Assembly (NCBI RefSeq): GCF_022919115.1
Contig: NZ_CP095072.1
Span: forward strand, 1,550,001-1,614,000
DNA: 64,000 nt
Origin: Gracilibacillus caseinilyticus
GTDB taxonomy: Bacteria > Bacillota > Bacilli > Bacillales > Amphibacillaceae
Direction of reading: 5' to 3'
Shown here: positions 11,247 to 19,927 of the stretch, piece after piece
Layout: every line of letters begins with the position of its first letter
Position numbering within the stretch: the first letter of the stretch is position 1
The notes under the pieces: generated by a model
The model's database searches: none
What the model was told of the DNA's origin: nothing
Seen by the model: only the letters and a program-made list of their open reading frames with translations
Position numbers and translations under genes: made by a program

Positions 11247-12686
11247 TTATGTCATTGCTTTTTGGTTTTCTGTTGCTGTTTCACGATCTGCAACAAATTC
11301 TTCTTCATCGTAGGAGAAGAAGGCGTCCAGTGATTGCTGGTGATGGTCTTCGAAGAGCTGGTCTGCTACTGCTGCTGCCAGTTTTGGGATGGCAAAACGC
11401 AATCCTGATATAGCAGAGGCGGAAAGTCCGCAGCTGATTAATGCCGCATAATTAAATGAAAATAATCCGTGTAACTGTTTTTGCCCCTTTAATGCTTTAC
11501 TTTGAAAAGCGAAGCCAGGACTAAGATAAGGATGCGCATCTAGCTGTTCATTGCAGAGGTGTTGTGGTGCCTGATAGTAGTCTCGCCATCTGAATATATA
11601 TGGTTCTACCAGGCGGAGCTCAGGCCGGAGTGCAGGATCTGAACGTAATCCTGTACTAATGATAAGAAAGTCAAAGGTATATTCCCTTTTATTAGTTGTT
11701 ACGATTACTCCTTCGCTTCCTTCTTCTACAGCAAGCCATGTCTCCCCCGTATGTAACGAGAATCCTTGACAAGCATTTGCTTTTGTGAAGGTGTCATTAG
11801 TTGGTGGTTGATTGTGTTTAAAGAAATGTGCCATCACCTGATATTTTTGTGCATCCGTAAACGTATGAAAACGGTCGATCATACCGGAGCCTTCCATTTG
11901 CCGAATAGGATTTATCCTGGGCATTTCGGAACGGCGAACAAAAACGTGTGCTTCTTTGACCCCTTTTTTTAAAGTGTGATGGGCATTATCGAAAGCAGAT
12001 GCTCCACCTCCAAGAATAGCAATCTTTTTATCTTTTAGTGTCGTGAAATCTATTGATTCAGAAGTGTGTGCAAAAACATGTCTGGATAGATGATTTTTAA
12101 TGAAAGGTGGGACAAACCATTGTCCGCCACCTTGGATGCCGGTAGCCAAGATAACCTTTCTTGCTATTACTGTATCTGCTTGTTTATTCGTGGTGAGGTG
12201 GAGCTGATGCAGTTTCTCTTGCTGCAGTGGTTCAATTAGTTGTAATTGTGTATTATTTTGCACAGGTAAGTCCAATACTTGGCGATACCAGCGCAGATAA
12301 TTCATCCATTCACCTTTAGGTATTTTGTCCAGTGTGTTCCATTCTGCTTCTCCGTATTGCGCTTCCCACCAGGATCGGAATGTTAAGGAAGGAATTCCAA
12401 TGTCGATAGATGTTAAATGTTTCGGCGTTCGAAGTGTCGTCATTCTGGCATACGTATCCCAAGGACCCTCCAATCCTTCTGAATTCTCGTCTATAACCAG
12501 AATATTGGTGATTTTTTCCCGGATCAGACCAAACGCTGCCCCGAGGCCGCTTTGCCCAGAACCAATAATGACCACATCATAGATATGCTTGCCGTTATGT
12601 GTAGCGGACGGTATCCACGTTTTTTCAGGTATATTAAGATAAGCAAGATCTTGTTTCACCCGATTGCCAAGCTCCTCTAGACTCAT
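11247..12686 (-). CDS. FAD/NAD(P)-dependent flavoprotein monooxygenase, possible urate-pathway enzyme
   Basis: Flavin monooxygenase/Pyr_redox_3-type enzyme, 479 residues. A FAD-binding GxGxxG occurs at about residue 42 (IGSGQSG) and a second, NAD(P)-binding one in AILGGGASAFDNA; FLIISTGL is the usual ATG-like closing motif. It is transcribed divergently from pucA with a shared 338-bp control region, suggesting that it belongs to purine catabolism. No recognisable uricase is present in the cluster, so this enzyme is one candidate to fill the urate step; however, it is not of the HpxO (class A flavin hydroxylase) architecture, so that is only a hypothesis. A role in oxidising a related heterocycle is equally possible. 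Confidence 0.8.
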   Translation of the reverse strand: MSLEELGNRVKQDLAYLNIPEKTWIPSATHNGKHIYDVVIIGSGQSGLGAAFGLIREKITNILVIDENSEGLEGPWDTYARMTTLRTPKHLTSIDIGIPSLTFRSWWEAQYGEAEWNTLDKIPKGEWMNYLRWYRQVLDLPVQNNTQLQLIEPLQQEKLHQLHLTTNKQADTVIARKVILATGIQGGGQWFVPPFIKNHLSRHVFAHTSESIDFTTLKDKKIAILGGGASAFDNAHHTLKKGVKEAHVFVRRSEMPRINPIRQMEGSGMIDRFHTFTDAQKYQVMAHFFKHNQPPTNDTFTKANACQGFSLHTGETWLAVEEGSEGVIVTTNKREYTFDFLIISTGLRSDPALRPELRLVEPYIFRWRDYYQAPQHLCNEQLDAHPYLSPGFAFQSKALKGQKQLHGLFSFNYAALISCGLSASAISGLRFAIPKLAAAVADQLFEDHHQQSLDAFFSYDEEEFVADRETATENQKAMT

Positions 12687-12721
12687 TTCATCTCACCTCT
12701 TCAAAAAAGTTGTTAACTTAT

Positions 12722-12743
12722 TTTACATTAAGTGTAATGTAAA
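12722..12743. promoter_or_regulatory. Palindromic operator-like site upstream of the flavoprotein gene
   Basis: A perfect 9-bp inverted repeat, TTTACATTA and TAATGTAAA, separated by four bases, lies 36 bp before the divergent gene's ATG. It looks like a dimeric regulator site; the regulator is unknown. Confidence 0.5.
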
Positions 12744-12783
12744 TGATGTTATCATGTATGATAAATATATGACATAGCTGAAA

Positions 12784-12830
12784 TAACCAAAAAATGTTTT
12801 CTGTATTAGTAATTTTAGCCAAAATGTTTT
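12784..12830. promoter_or_regulatory. Direct repeats in the pucA/flavoprotein control region, candidate PucR sites
   Basis: Two direct repeats: TAACCAAAAAATGTTTT at 12784-12800 and TAGCCAAAATGTTTT at 12816-12830. A CCAAAAAA core also occurs upstream of uraD (about 24245). They resemble the reverse complement of the B. subtilis PucR box core TTGGTTA only partly. A possible -10 TATAAT lies at 12953-12958 without a clear -35, as expected of an activated promoter. The rest of 12687-13024 shows nothing. Confidence 0.35.
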
Positions 12831-13024
12831 TCGGGTGAAATTAGTTTGGTATGTTTCTTTACAGTATTTCATGCGTGATTAGTGATTATTACTAATGATT
12901 AGGATCAGATTATGCCAGATTGTACAATGACTTTCGCTTATTTGTATCTTAGTATAATAATAACTAAGGTAACTATTGTCAGATAATATAACAAAAGTGA
13001 ATCCTGGGAGAGGAGGAAAGGAAA

Positions 13025-14074
13025 ATGGATGATATTCATGGGATTTTACAAGCTGTTAGTACTCATGATGTCGAAGGTTCAGTCATTGCAACGATCGTGG
13101 ATGTGCAAGGATCTGCTTATAAAAAGGAAGGAGCTATGATGCTTATTTCACCTGATGGATTACAAACTGGCATGTTAAGTGCGGGGTGCCTGGAAGAAGA
13201 CCTGGCAGGAAGAATCAAGCATTTTGGGGTTGGTAGACAAGCGGAGTTGTTAACCTATGATATGCGAGCGGAACATGACCTGCTGTGGGGACAGGGATCA
13301 GGGTGTAATGGTGTCATACAAATACTAGTAGAACCTGTTAATCGTGCTTTGGTATTCCACTTAAATAAAATTAAAGATCTTTTAGATAAAGGAAGGACGA
13401 TTACGGTTTGGAAGGAGCTTCCTGCAGAAAATAACCAAATGAATTACCTTTATCAATCAGACGAGGAACATTTTGGTCATGTGAATCAGGATGACGGTTT
13501 TCTGCATGTGACGAAAAATGCCTCGTATGTATCTGGAGAAAAAGGTGTAAAGAAGTTGGGAGAAACAAAGAAACGTATTTATTGTGACTGCTATAAGCCG
13601 AAATCACGTCTTCTTATTTTTGGTGCTGGTGATGATGCAAAACCATTAGTATCACTTGCTGACCAAAGTGGCTTCATAGTTGATTTAGCGGATTGGCGTG
13701 AAGCATTTTGCGATAAGCAGCGTTTTCCTGAAGTCCGGCATTTCTATGTTGGTTTTCCGAATGAATTACAGCAACAGCTAAAACTGAAATCTTCTGATTT
13801 TGTCATTCTATTAACCCACAATTTTCAGCGAGACAAAGAACTATTAGCCTTCCTTAAGAACGAGCCGCTGCGATATTTGGGTATATTGGGATCTGCCAAG
13901 CGAACAAAAAGATTGCTTGGTGGACAGGAGGCCCCTGCGAATTTATTTTCGCCAATCGGATTAACGATTGATGCAGAAGGTCCAAACGAAATAGCAGTCA
14001 GTATAGTCGCGGAGTTAATTCAGCAACGGAAAAAACAATGGAGTGAAGAGGTATCGATTCGTGAAACCAGTTAA
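13025..14074 (+). CDS. pucA: XdhC/CoxI-family xanthine dehydrogenase maturation factor PucA
   Basis: Required for insertion of the sulfurated molybdenum cofactor into xanthine dehydrogenase. The N-terminal XdhC/CoxI domain carries GSAYKKEGA and SAGCLEEDL; the C-terminal Rossmann domain begins at LLIFGAGDDAKPL. Length of 349 residues is normal. GGAGAGGAGG precedes the ATG. First gene of pucA-pucB-pucC-pucDE, overlapping pucB by 14 bp. Confidence 0.92.
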   Translation: MDDIHGILQAVSTHDVEGSVIATIVDVQGSAYKKEGAMMLISPDGLQTGMLSAGCLEEDLAGRIKHFGVGRQAELLTYDMRAEHDLLWGQGSGCNGVIQILVEPVNRALVFHLNKIKDLLDKGRTITVWKELPAENNQMNYLYQSDEEHFGHVNQDDGFLHVTKNASYVSGEKGVKKLGETKKRIYCDCYKPKSRLLIFGAGDDAKPLVSLADQSGFIVDLADWREAFCDKQRFPEVRHFYVGFPNELQQQLKLKSSDFVILLTHNFQRDKELLAFLKNEPLRYLGILGSAKRTKRLLGGQEAPANLFSPIGLTIDAEGPNEIAVSIVAELIQQRKKQWSEEVSIRETS

Positions 14075-14696
14075 TGTAACAGGAGTACTTTTAGCGGCGG
14101 GAAACAGTAAACGTATGGGTGAAAGTAAACTGCATTTACCAATTGGCGAAAGCACAGTAGGAAGTGAATCATTGCTGAAAGCATTGTCTTCACATGTGGA
14201 CACAGTCCTTGTTGTAGTGCAGCAACAAGATTGTCTCGATTGGATGACAGAAGAAGTGAAAGTGCAACAGGATAAATTCCAAATTGTACGTTGTAAGAAA
14301 GCTTGTCTCGGTCAATCCTATTCTATTAAAGCAGGGATTCGGCAGGCGAAACAGGATCAGGCGGATGGAGCCGTAATCATGTTAGGAGATCAGCCCTTTC
14401 TGCAAGTGGATATTATTAATGATCTGGTGGATACTTTCAGGGCAAATCTAGAACGCCATTTAGATGTTCAATATATCGCTGCTAGTTACGCAGATATATT
14501 GCAGCCACCTATTTTGTTCCGATCCGCCTTGTTTAAAAGTCTGTTAAGTATTCAAGGTGACCAGGGAGCAAGATCGATTCTGAAGGCCATACACCATCAG
14601 GGGGACCGGAAACAATATCGCGATTGGAAGAGTTTTTATGATATCGACACGAAGGATGATTATCAATGGGCAAAGAAATTGGTGGAGAAACATTAA
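14061..14696 (+). CDS. pucB: Molybdenum-cofactor nucleotidyltransferase PucB (MobA/MocA-like)
   Basis: NTP_transf_3 nucleotidyltransferase that cytidylates or otherwise finishes molybdopterin for xanthine dehydrogenase. Motif LAAGNSKRMGESK near the N-terminus binds the nucleotide; GDQPFL is the second conserved block. An upstream GTG at 14043 is in frame, but GAAGAGG at 14045-14051 positions GTG 14061 as the likely start (211 residues). It overlaps both neighbours, pointing to tight translational coupling. Confidence 0.9.
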   Translation: MKPVNVTGVLLAAGNSKRMGESKLHLPIGESTVGSESLLKALSSHVDTVLVVVQQQDCLDWMTEEVKVQQDKFQIVRCKKACLGQSYSIKAGIRQAKQDQADGAVIMLGDQPFLQVDIINDLVDTFRANLERHLDVQYIAASYADILQPPILFRSALFKSLLSIQGDQGARSILKAIHHQGDRKQYRDWKSFYDIDTKDDYQWAKKLVEKH

Positions 14697-15547
14697 CAGA
14701 ACCATCTGTAGTTAAAGTATGGAAGCCGGCAAGTATAGAGGAAGCGGCTATGATAAAAAGACGAAGGAAGCAAAGTGCTGCCTATATTGCCGGTGGTACG
14801 TTGCTTCAATTACAAAAAGAACAAGGCACGCCACTTCCTTCCCACTTGATTCGGCTTGATCAATTAACGACATTTTCAAACATTGAGGATAAAGAAGACA
14901 GCGTCGAAATTGGCGCTTTTGTAACATTAGCAGAATGTGTACAACATCGATGGTTTGAAGGGCAAGCCAGGCTGCTGCAGGAAGCTGCTAATGGGGTAGC
15001 TTCCCCTGCTGTCAGAAATAGAGGTACGATTGGCGGGAATATCGCTTACGGTATTGGCGATACTATCCCGGCTCTGTTGGCGCTTGATTGCGATATTACC
15101 TGGATGGACGAAGAACAGAAGCTTACGACTTCTTTATGGTATTTTTTGCAGTATGCTCGAAAGGAAATGGCGTTGATTCTATCTATTCAGATTCCAAAGC
15201 AATTATCCAGTGCGAAACGGCACGCCTTTTATCAAAAAGTGGGTAGGCGTGAATCGTTTATTCCTTCCTTAGTTACCGCAGCAATTGTTTGTGAAAGGAA
15301 TTATCGAGGGGAAATCGATCACATCCGGATGGCGGTTGCAGGGGGAAGCAGTCAACCGGTTCGATTAGAGAACTGTGAGGCATATTTAATTGGGCAGACT
15401 GTCACGACGCAATGTCTTGATGAGCTTCATGAACGGATCATGGATGAATTTTTGCCTGCTTCAGACCCGTTTGTTTCAAAGCAGTATAAGCAAATCGTTG
15501 CTGCTAATCTGATGACAGCAGAATTGGCCAAGTTTATAGAGAAATAG
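14666..15547 (+). CDS. pucC: Xanthine dehydrogenase FAD-binding subunit PucC
   Basis: CoxM/XdhB-type FAD subunit, 293 residues, passing electrons from the Fe-S clusters to NAD. FAD contacts are seen in IAGGTLLQ and NRGTIGGNIAYG. The start codon lies inside the end of pucB (31-bp overlap). It is directly followed by the fused molybdenum/Fe-S subunit gene. Confidence 0.92.
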   Translation: MGKEIGGETLTEPSVVKVWKPASIEEAAMIKRRRKQSAAYIAGGTLLQLQKEQGTPLPSHLIRLDQLTTFSNIEDKEDSVEIGAFVTLAECVQHRWFEGQARLLQEAANGVASPAVRNRGTIGGNIAYGIGDTIPALLALDCDITWMDEEQKLTTSLWYFLQYARKEMALILSIQIPKQLSSAKRHAFYQKVGRRESFIPSLVTAAIVCERNYRGEIDHIRMAVAGGSSQPVRLENCEAYLIGQTVTTQCLDELHERIMDEFLPASDPFVSKQYKQIVAANLMTAELAKFIEK

Positions 15548-15557
15548 AGGTGTGAGG

Positions 15558-18308
15558 ATGTATCAGAACAGAGAAAGAATCAGACAGGATGGAAAGGGTA
15601 AAGTCACTGGAACATTAAAATATTTAACGGACTTAACATGGCCAGATATGTTATATGGCAAAATATTAAGAAGTCGTTACCCGCATGCGGAGATTGTATC
15701 TATTTCTACAGAAAAGGCGGAGAGATTACCTGGTGTCAAAGCTGTAATCACGCATCGGGATGTTCCGGGACTAAATCGATTTGGTATCGTGACTCCTGAT
15801 CAGCCCGTTCTATGTGAAGATATCGTACGTTATGTTGGTGATGCGATAGCAGCGGTAGCAGCAGATTCGTTAGAGATTGCTACGCATGCACTCGATTTAA
15901 TTGAAGTGGAATATAAAAAACTGCCTGTATTGGATTCCCCTGAAAAAGCATTAGAGAGTAATGCTCCGCTTTTGCACCCTGATGGCAATATATTGCACAT
16001 GGCAAATTATCATACAGGGGATATCGACCAAGGCTTTGCAAACTGTGAAGTGGTCGTGGAAGAAACCTATCAACTCCCAAGACAGATGCATGCGTATATG
16101 GAAACAGAAGGTGGCGTCATTGTACCGGAAGAGCATGGTGGTGTAACGGTCTACGTCGGCACGCAACATGGCTATAAGGACCGTTTTCAATTATCAAGAA
16201 TTTTAAATATCGAAGAAGAAAAAATCAGAATTGTTTCGAGTCCGATGGGTGGTTCCTTTGGAGGAAAAGATGAGTTGAATGTCCAGCCGTATGGTGTGCT
16301 GTTGGCGTTAAAGACGGGGATTCCTGTGAAAATTCATCAGACAAGAAAGGAATCGGTTATCTCCGGTTTAAAACGGCATCCGATGAAAATAACGATGAAA
16401 ACGGGTGTAGATAAGACAGGGAAATTGTTAGCGCACAAAGTAGATATTTTGGCAGATACAGGAGCCTATGCAACGCTAGGTCCTGCCATATTGGATTTTG
16501 CGGTAGAACATGCTACTGGACCTTACCGGTTTGAACATGTGGCGGTGGAAGGTGTTTCTGTCTTTACCAATAACGGCGTATCAGGTGAGTTCAGAGGGTT
16601 TGGTGGTAACCAGGTGACGTTTGCGCTCGAAGGACAAATCGATCGTTTAGCTGCTAAATTACAGATCGATCCAATCGAATTCAGAAGAAAAAATGTAAGG
16701 AAAACAAATGATCCTGGACCGATGGGGCATCGGATTGTGGCAACTAATGGTGCATCACAGGTGCTGGAGCATATCGATGCACACAGGCAGAAACAGCAGA
16801 AGGTGGTAAGTGAGATCGATGATTACAAAGTGCGAGGAATGGGCATTGCTGTTTCCATGCACGGTGGTGGTTTAGGCTATGGAAGACTCGATCCATCAGG
16901 TGGTCAACTGACATTAGCCGATGATGGCAAAATCGAAATAGCATTCGGATTTGAAGAAGCGGGTCAGGGTATTATTAATGTGATTGAAACGATCACGACG
17001 GAAGAATTGGGAATCACCGCGGAAGATTTGCGTATTTTAATAGGGGATACTAAAAAGGTACCATCATCGGGTTCGACCACTGCTTCACGTGGCACCAGTA
17101 TGGTATGGCATGCAGTGAAGTTGATGAAGAACGATTTTCAAAAAACGTTGCTCGATCAAGCGGCCGCACTTACCGGTCTGTCAAAAGAAGTATTGGAACT
17201 TGGTCCAGGTGGTGTATTCCAGCATACGCCTTTTCGTGAAAGAGTGATAGATTATCAGAAGCTTGCAAGTACAGTTTCTAAACCCATTTTGGTTTCAACG
17301 CAATTCGATTTCCCAACTACGCCGGATGCTGTTGATGGCGGCCATTATTTATATACCTTTTCCTCGACTTTTGCCCAACTAGAGATTGATTTGTTAACAG
17401 GCAAAGTTTCGGTGATTGATTTAGATCAGGCGGTAGCGGCAGGTCCTGTTGTCAGTATGAAAGGCTATACCGGGCAAATTGAAGGCGGGGGAGTTATGTC
17501 TTTAGGGTATGCTTTAATGGAAGAAGCGGTCATGAAGGAAGGAAAATATATTACAGAAAACTTGGATGGTTACTTGATTCCTGGTATACGAGATGTCCCG
17601 TTTTCTATGGAGGTTACGGCAATTGAAGAATTAGAAAAAGACGATCAATTTGGTCCTCGTGGTGTAGGCGAAATTGGAACGGTTGCTGTAGCACCGGCGA
17701 TTGCCAAAGCGATCCATGATGCGATTGGTTATTTTCCGAATAAGTTGCCGATATCTTCTGAGGAAGTATTAATGGCGATTAAAGCTGGGGGAACGAGCAT
17801 GGAACGAAGTAAAGCAATTCCAGTAGAAGAAACAGGGTGTGTCAAGGAGACCATTACCTTTTCGTTGAATCAAAAACAAGTAGACATAGAGGTTGACGCT
17901 ACCATGCGCTTGACGGATATCATCCGAAATCAGCTAGACCGGACAGGAACGAAGCTGTCTTGCGGAATTGGCAGGTGTGGGGCGTGTTCCGTCATCATAG
18001 ATGGCAATCTAGCAAACTCCTGCCTCGTCATGGCGTATCAAATAGAAGGGGCGACTATTTCGACGATAGAAGGAATTTGGGAGGAGGAGTCGCTTCACCC
18101 GATCCAGCAGGCGTTTCTGGAAGAGGGCGGATTCCAATGCGGCTATTGTACACCAGGAATGATCATGGCAACCAAAGCATTACTAGATCAAGAAACTGAT
18201 CCATCCGATGAACAGATTAAAACGGCGTTGTCTGGTAATTTGTGTCGATGCACGGGATATGGTGGGATTATTCGTGCGGTGAAGAAGGCGCAGACGATGA
18301 TAAGATGA
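15558..18308 (+). CDS. pucD: Xanthine dehydrogenase: molybdopterin subunit fused to [2Fe-2S] subunit (PucD-PucE)
   Basis: Oxidises hypoxanthine and xanthine to urate. Residues about 1-750 are the molybdopterin-binding subunit (GGSFGGKDE, EFRGFGGNQ, RGTSMVW and a GPRGVGEIGT block). Residues about 765-916 are a complete PucE-type iron-sulfur protein: CGIGRCGACSV for the plant-type [2Fe-2S] cluster, then CGYCTPGM and LCRCTGY for the second cluster. In B. subtilis these are separate genes, and in eukaryotic and most fused enzymes the Fe-S domain is N-terminal; here it is C-terminal, with no stop or frameshift between. GAGGTG at 15547-15552 favours ATG 15558 over the in-frame GTG 15552. Confidence 0.93.
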   Translation: MYQNRERIRQDGKGKVTGTLKYLTDLTWPDMLYGKILRSRYPHAEIVSISTEKAERLPGVKAVITHRDVPGLNRFGIVTPDQPVLCEDIVRYVGDAIAAVAADSLEIATHALDLIEVEYKKLPVLDSPEKALESNAPLLHPDGNILHMANYHTGDIDQGFANCEVVVEETYQLPRQMHAYMETEGGVIVPEEHGGVTVYVGTQHGYKDRFQLSRILNIEEEKIRIVSSPMGGSFGGKDELNVQPYGVLLALKTGIPVKIHQTRKESVISGLKRHPMKITMKTGVDKTGKLLAHKVDILADTGAYATLGPAILDFAVEHATGPYRFEHVAVEGVSVFTNNGVSGEFRGFGGNQVTFALEGQIDRLAAKLQIDPIEFRRKNVRKTNDPGPMGHRIVATNGASQVLEHIDAHRQKQQKVVSEIDDYKVRGMGIAVSMHGGGLGYGRLDPSGGQLTLADDGKIEIAFGFEEAGQGIINVIETITTEELGITAEDLRILIGDTKKVPSSGSTTASRGTSMVWHAVKLMKNDFQKTLLDQAAALTGLSKEVLELGPGGVFQHTPFRERVIDYQKLASTVSKPILVSTQFDFPTTPDAVDGGHYLYTFSSTFAQLEIDLLTGKVSVIDLDQAVAAGPVVSMKGYTGQIEGGGVMSLGYALMEEAVMKEGKYITENLDGYLIPGIRDVPFSMEVTAIEELEKDDQFGPRGVGEIGTVAVAPAIAKAIHDAIGYFPNKLPISSEEVLMAIKAGGTSMERSKAIPVEETGCVKETITFSLNQKQVDIEVDATMRLTDIIRNQLDRTGTKLSCGIGRCGACSVIIDGNLANSCLVMAYQIEGATISTIEGIWEEESLHPIQQAFLEEGGFQCGYCTPGMIMATKALLDQETDPSDEQIKTALSGNLCRCTGYGGIIRAVKKAQTMIR

Positions 18309-18532
18309 AAGATGGGACAGTAGACAAAGAAGCTTCGAATTGTTTGTAGCTTAATAGTTGTTCTGAAATCTAGTAAAGGTAACGCTAAGGGTTCGTAAAG
18401 TTCAACAGCTGGTCTGGATCTTTAGTGCAGTATTAGTTTCCCTAGTAAGCTCGATTGAAACGTATTTTGTATAACTTTTGTATCAATATTTGTGCTTGAC
18501 TTATTGTTGTTTGTGGGTTTTGGAAAAGAAAA

Positions 18533-18558
18533 ACACCCTATTTAATTGTTTAGGGTGT
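18533..18558 (-). terminator. Terminator overlapping the end of the allantoinase gene
   Basis: Stem ACACCCTA/TAGGGTGT encloses the stop codon of the allantoinase gene; on the minus strand it is followed by TTTTTC. The plus-strand reading lacks a good T-run. The 230-bp gap between the fused dehydrogenase and this hairpin holds nothing recognised. Confidence 0.75.
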
Positions 18559-19897
18559 CAGGAAGAGGAAGAAAGGCGTCGGAAGTCATGCTGTTATATA
18601 CTTGTTTGCCTTTGCTGAATGTTTGCACAACATGACAGGGGAAACGATAGTTCATATAGATACTTTGCTTGTGTCGTGCGTAATAATTATCATTTGAAAT
18701 GATAGTTTTACGCTCAAAATCGATAATGGTAAAGTCGGCATCAAAACCAGCAGCTATCATTCCTTTTTGTTTTAAGTTAAAGCGTTGTGCTGGATTGCTG
18801 GCCGTCCATTTGGCAATTCGATAAAAAGGAATTTGGTTTTCTATTGCTAACTTTAGCATGGAAAGTAAGGTAAACTGACCGCCGCTTATTCCTCCCCAGG
18901 CACTAAACAGGTCGTGATGTGTGGGATCTTTTAATGAATAAGGGGCGGGTGAATGATCGGATGCTACAATATCAAATTTATTGTCTGCCAGTAGTGCTAT
19001 TAATTTCTGTCTTTCCTGTTCTGCTCGGAGTGGTGGTGCACATTTGGCAACAGCTCCTTTTGTTAGCAAATCCTGATGGGAAAATAATAAATAATGAGGG
19101 CAGGTTTCGACTGTAACATCGATTCCGCTTTGTTTAGCTTCCAAGATTTTGTCTACGGCACGTGCACTGCTGATATGCACGAAATGAAGGGAACAGCCTG
19201 TAAGTTCAGCATAATATAATGCACGCTGTACCGCTTCAACTTCTGCTATGATCGGTCTCGATGCAAAATAGTCATCAGCCGTCCGTTTGTTTAGGGCTAT
19301 TTTCTCGGAAACTAGAAAATTAGTGATTGTTTTGCTTTCTGCGTGTAATGCCAGAATCTTTCCTAAACGAGCAATTTCTTTCATTCCTTCTAGTAACGTC
19401 ATGTCGTCTGCAGCTTCAAACTCTTCATTGCCAGATTCAGATATAAAGGCTTTATAACCAATCACTCCCGCTTCTGCTAACACTTCTAGGTTATCGATGT
19501 TACCTGGAACAAGTCCGCCCCATAAGCGATAATCGATCAAAGACTTTTCTTTGGCGATGCTGTTTTTTTGGCGAAACGCAGCTAATGTGGTGGTCGAAGG
19601 GATTCCGTTTAGCGGCATATCAAAAAAAGTAGTCATCCCTCCGGCAGCAAGCATCTTGGATCCTGATGTAAATCCTTCCCAATCTGTTCGCCCTGGTTCA
19701 TTTAAATGAACATGCACATCTATTGCACCAGGAAATACATAGTTTTCTTGGAGATCTTCTATCTGTGCTGCTGTACCAGAAATGGAGTCAGCGATGCACA
19801 CGAACTTCCCATCTTTTATCGCAATATCTTGTTTTTGTACACTCTCTGGGAGCACGATATGGCCATTTCTAAGAATTACATCATAATCAGTATTCAT
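18542..19897 (-). CDS. pucH: Allantoinase
   Basis: Zinc amidohydrolase converting allantoin to allantoate (451 residues). Metal ligands are visible in DVHVHLNEPGRTDWEGF (HxH), the carboxylated Lys in GYKAFISESG, LHAESKT, HFVHISSA and the Asp in ASDHSPAP. Last gene of the minus-strand operon allC-pucG-pucH, 30 bp after pucG. Confidence 0.95.
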   Translation of the reverse strand: MNTDYDVILRNGHIVLPESVQKQDIAIKDGKFVCIADSISGTAAQIEDLQENYVFPGAIDVHVHLNEPGRTDWEGFTSGSKMLAAGGMTTFFDMPLNGIPSTTTLAAFRQKNSIAKEKSLIDYRLWGGLVPGNIDNLEVLAEAGVIGYKAFISESGNEEFEAADDMTLLEGMKEIARLGKILALHAESKTITNFLVSEKIALNKRTADDYFASRPIIAEVEAVQRALYYAELTGCSLHFVHISSARAVDKILEAKQSGIDVTVETCPHYLLFSHQDLLTKGAVAKCAPPLRAEQERQKLIALLADNKFDIVASDHSPAPYSLKDPTHHDLFSAWGGISGGQFTLLSMLKLAIENQIPFYRIAKWTASNPAQRFNLKQKGMIAAGFDADFTIIDFERKTIISNDNYYARHKQSIYMNYRFPCHVVQTFSKGKQVYNSMTSDAFLPLPDTLNN

Positions 19898-19927
19898 CTT
19901 ATTCCACCTTTTGTATCGTTTTCTGCC

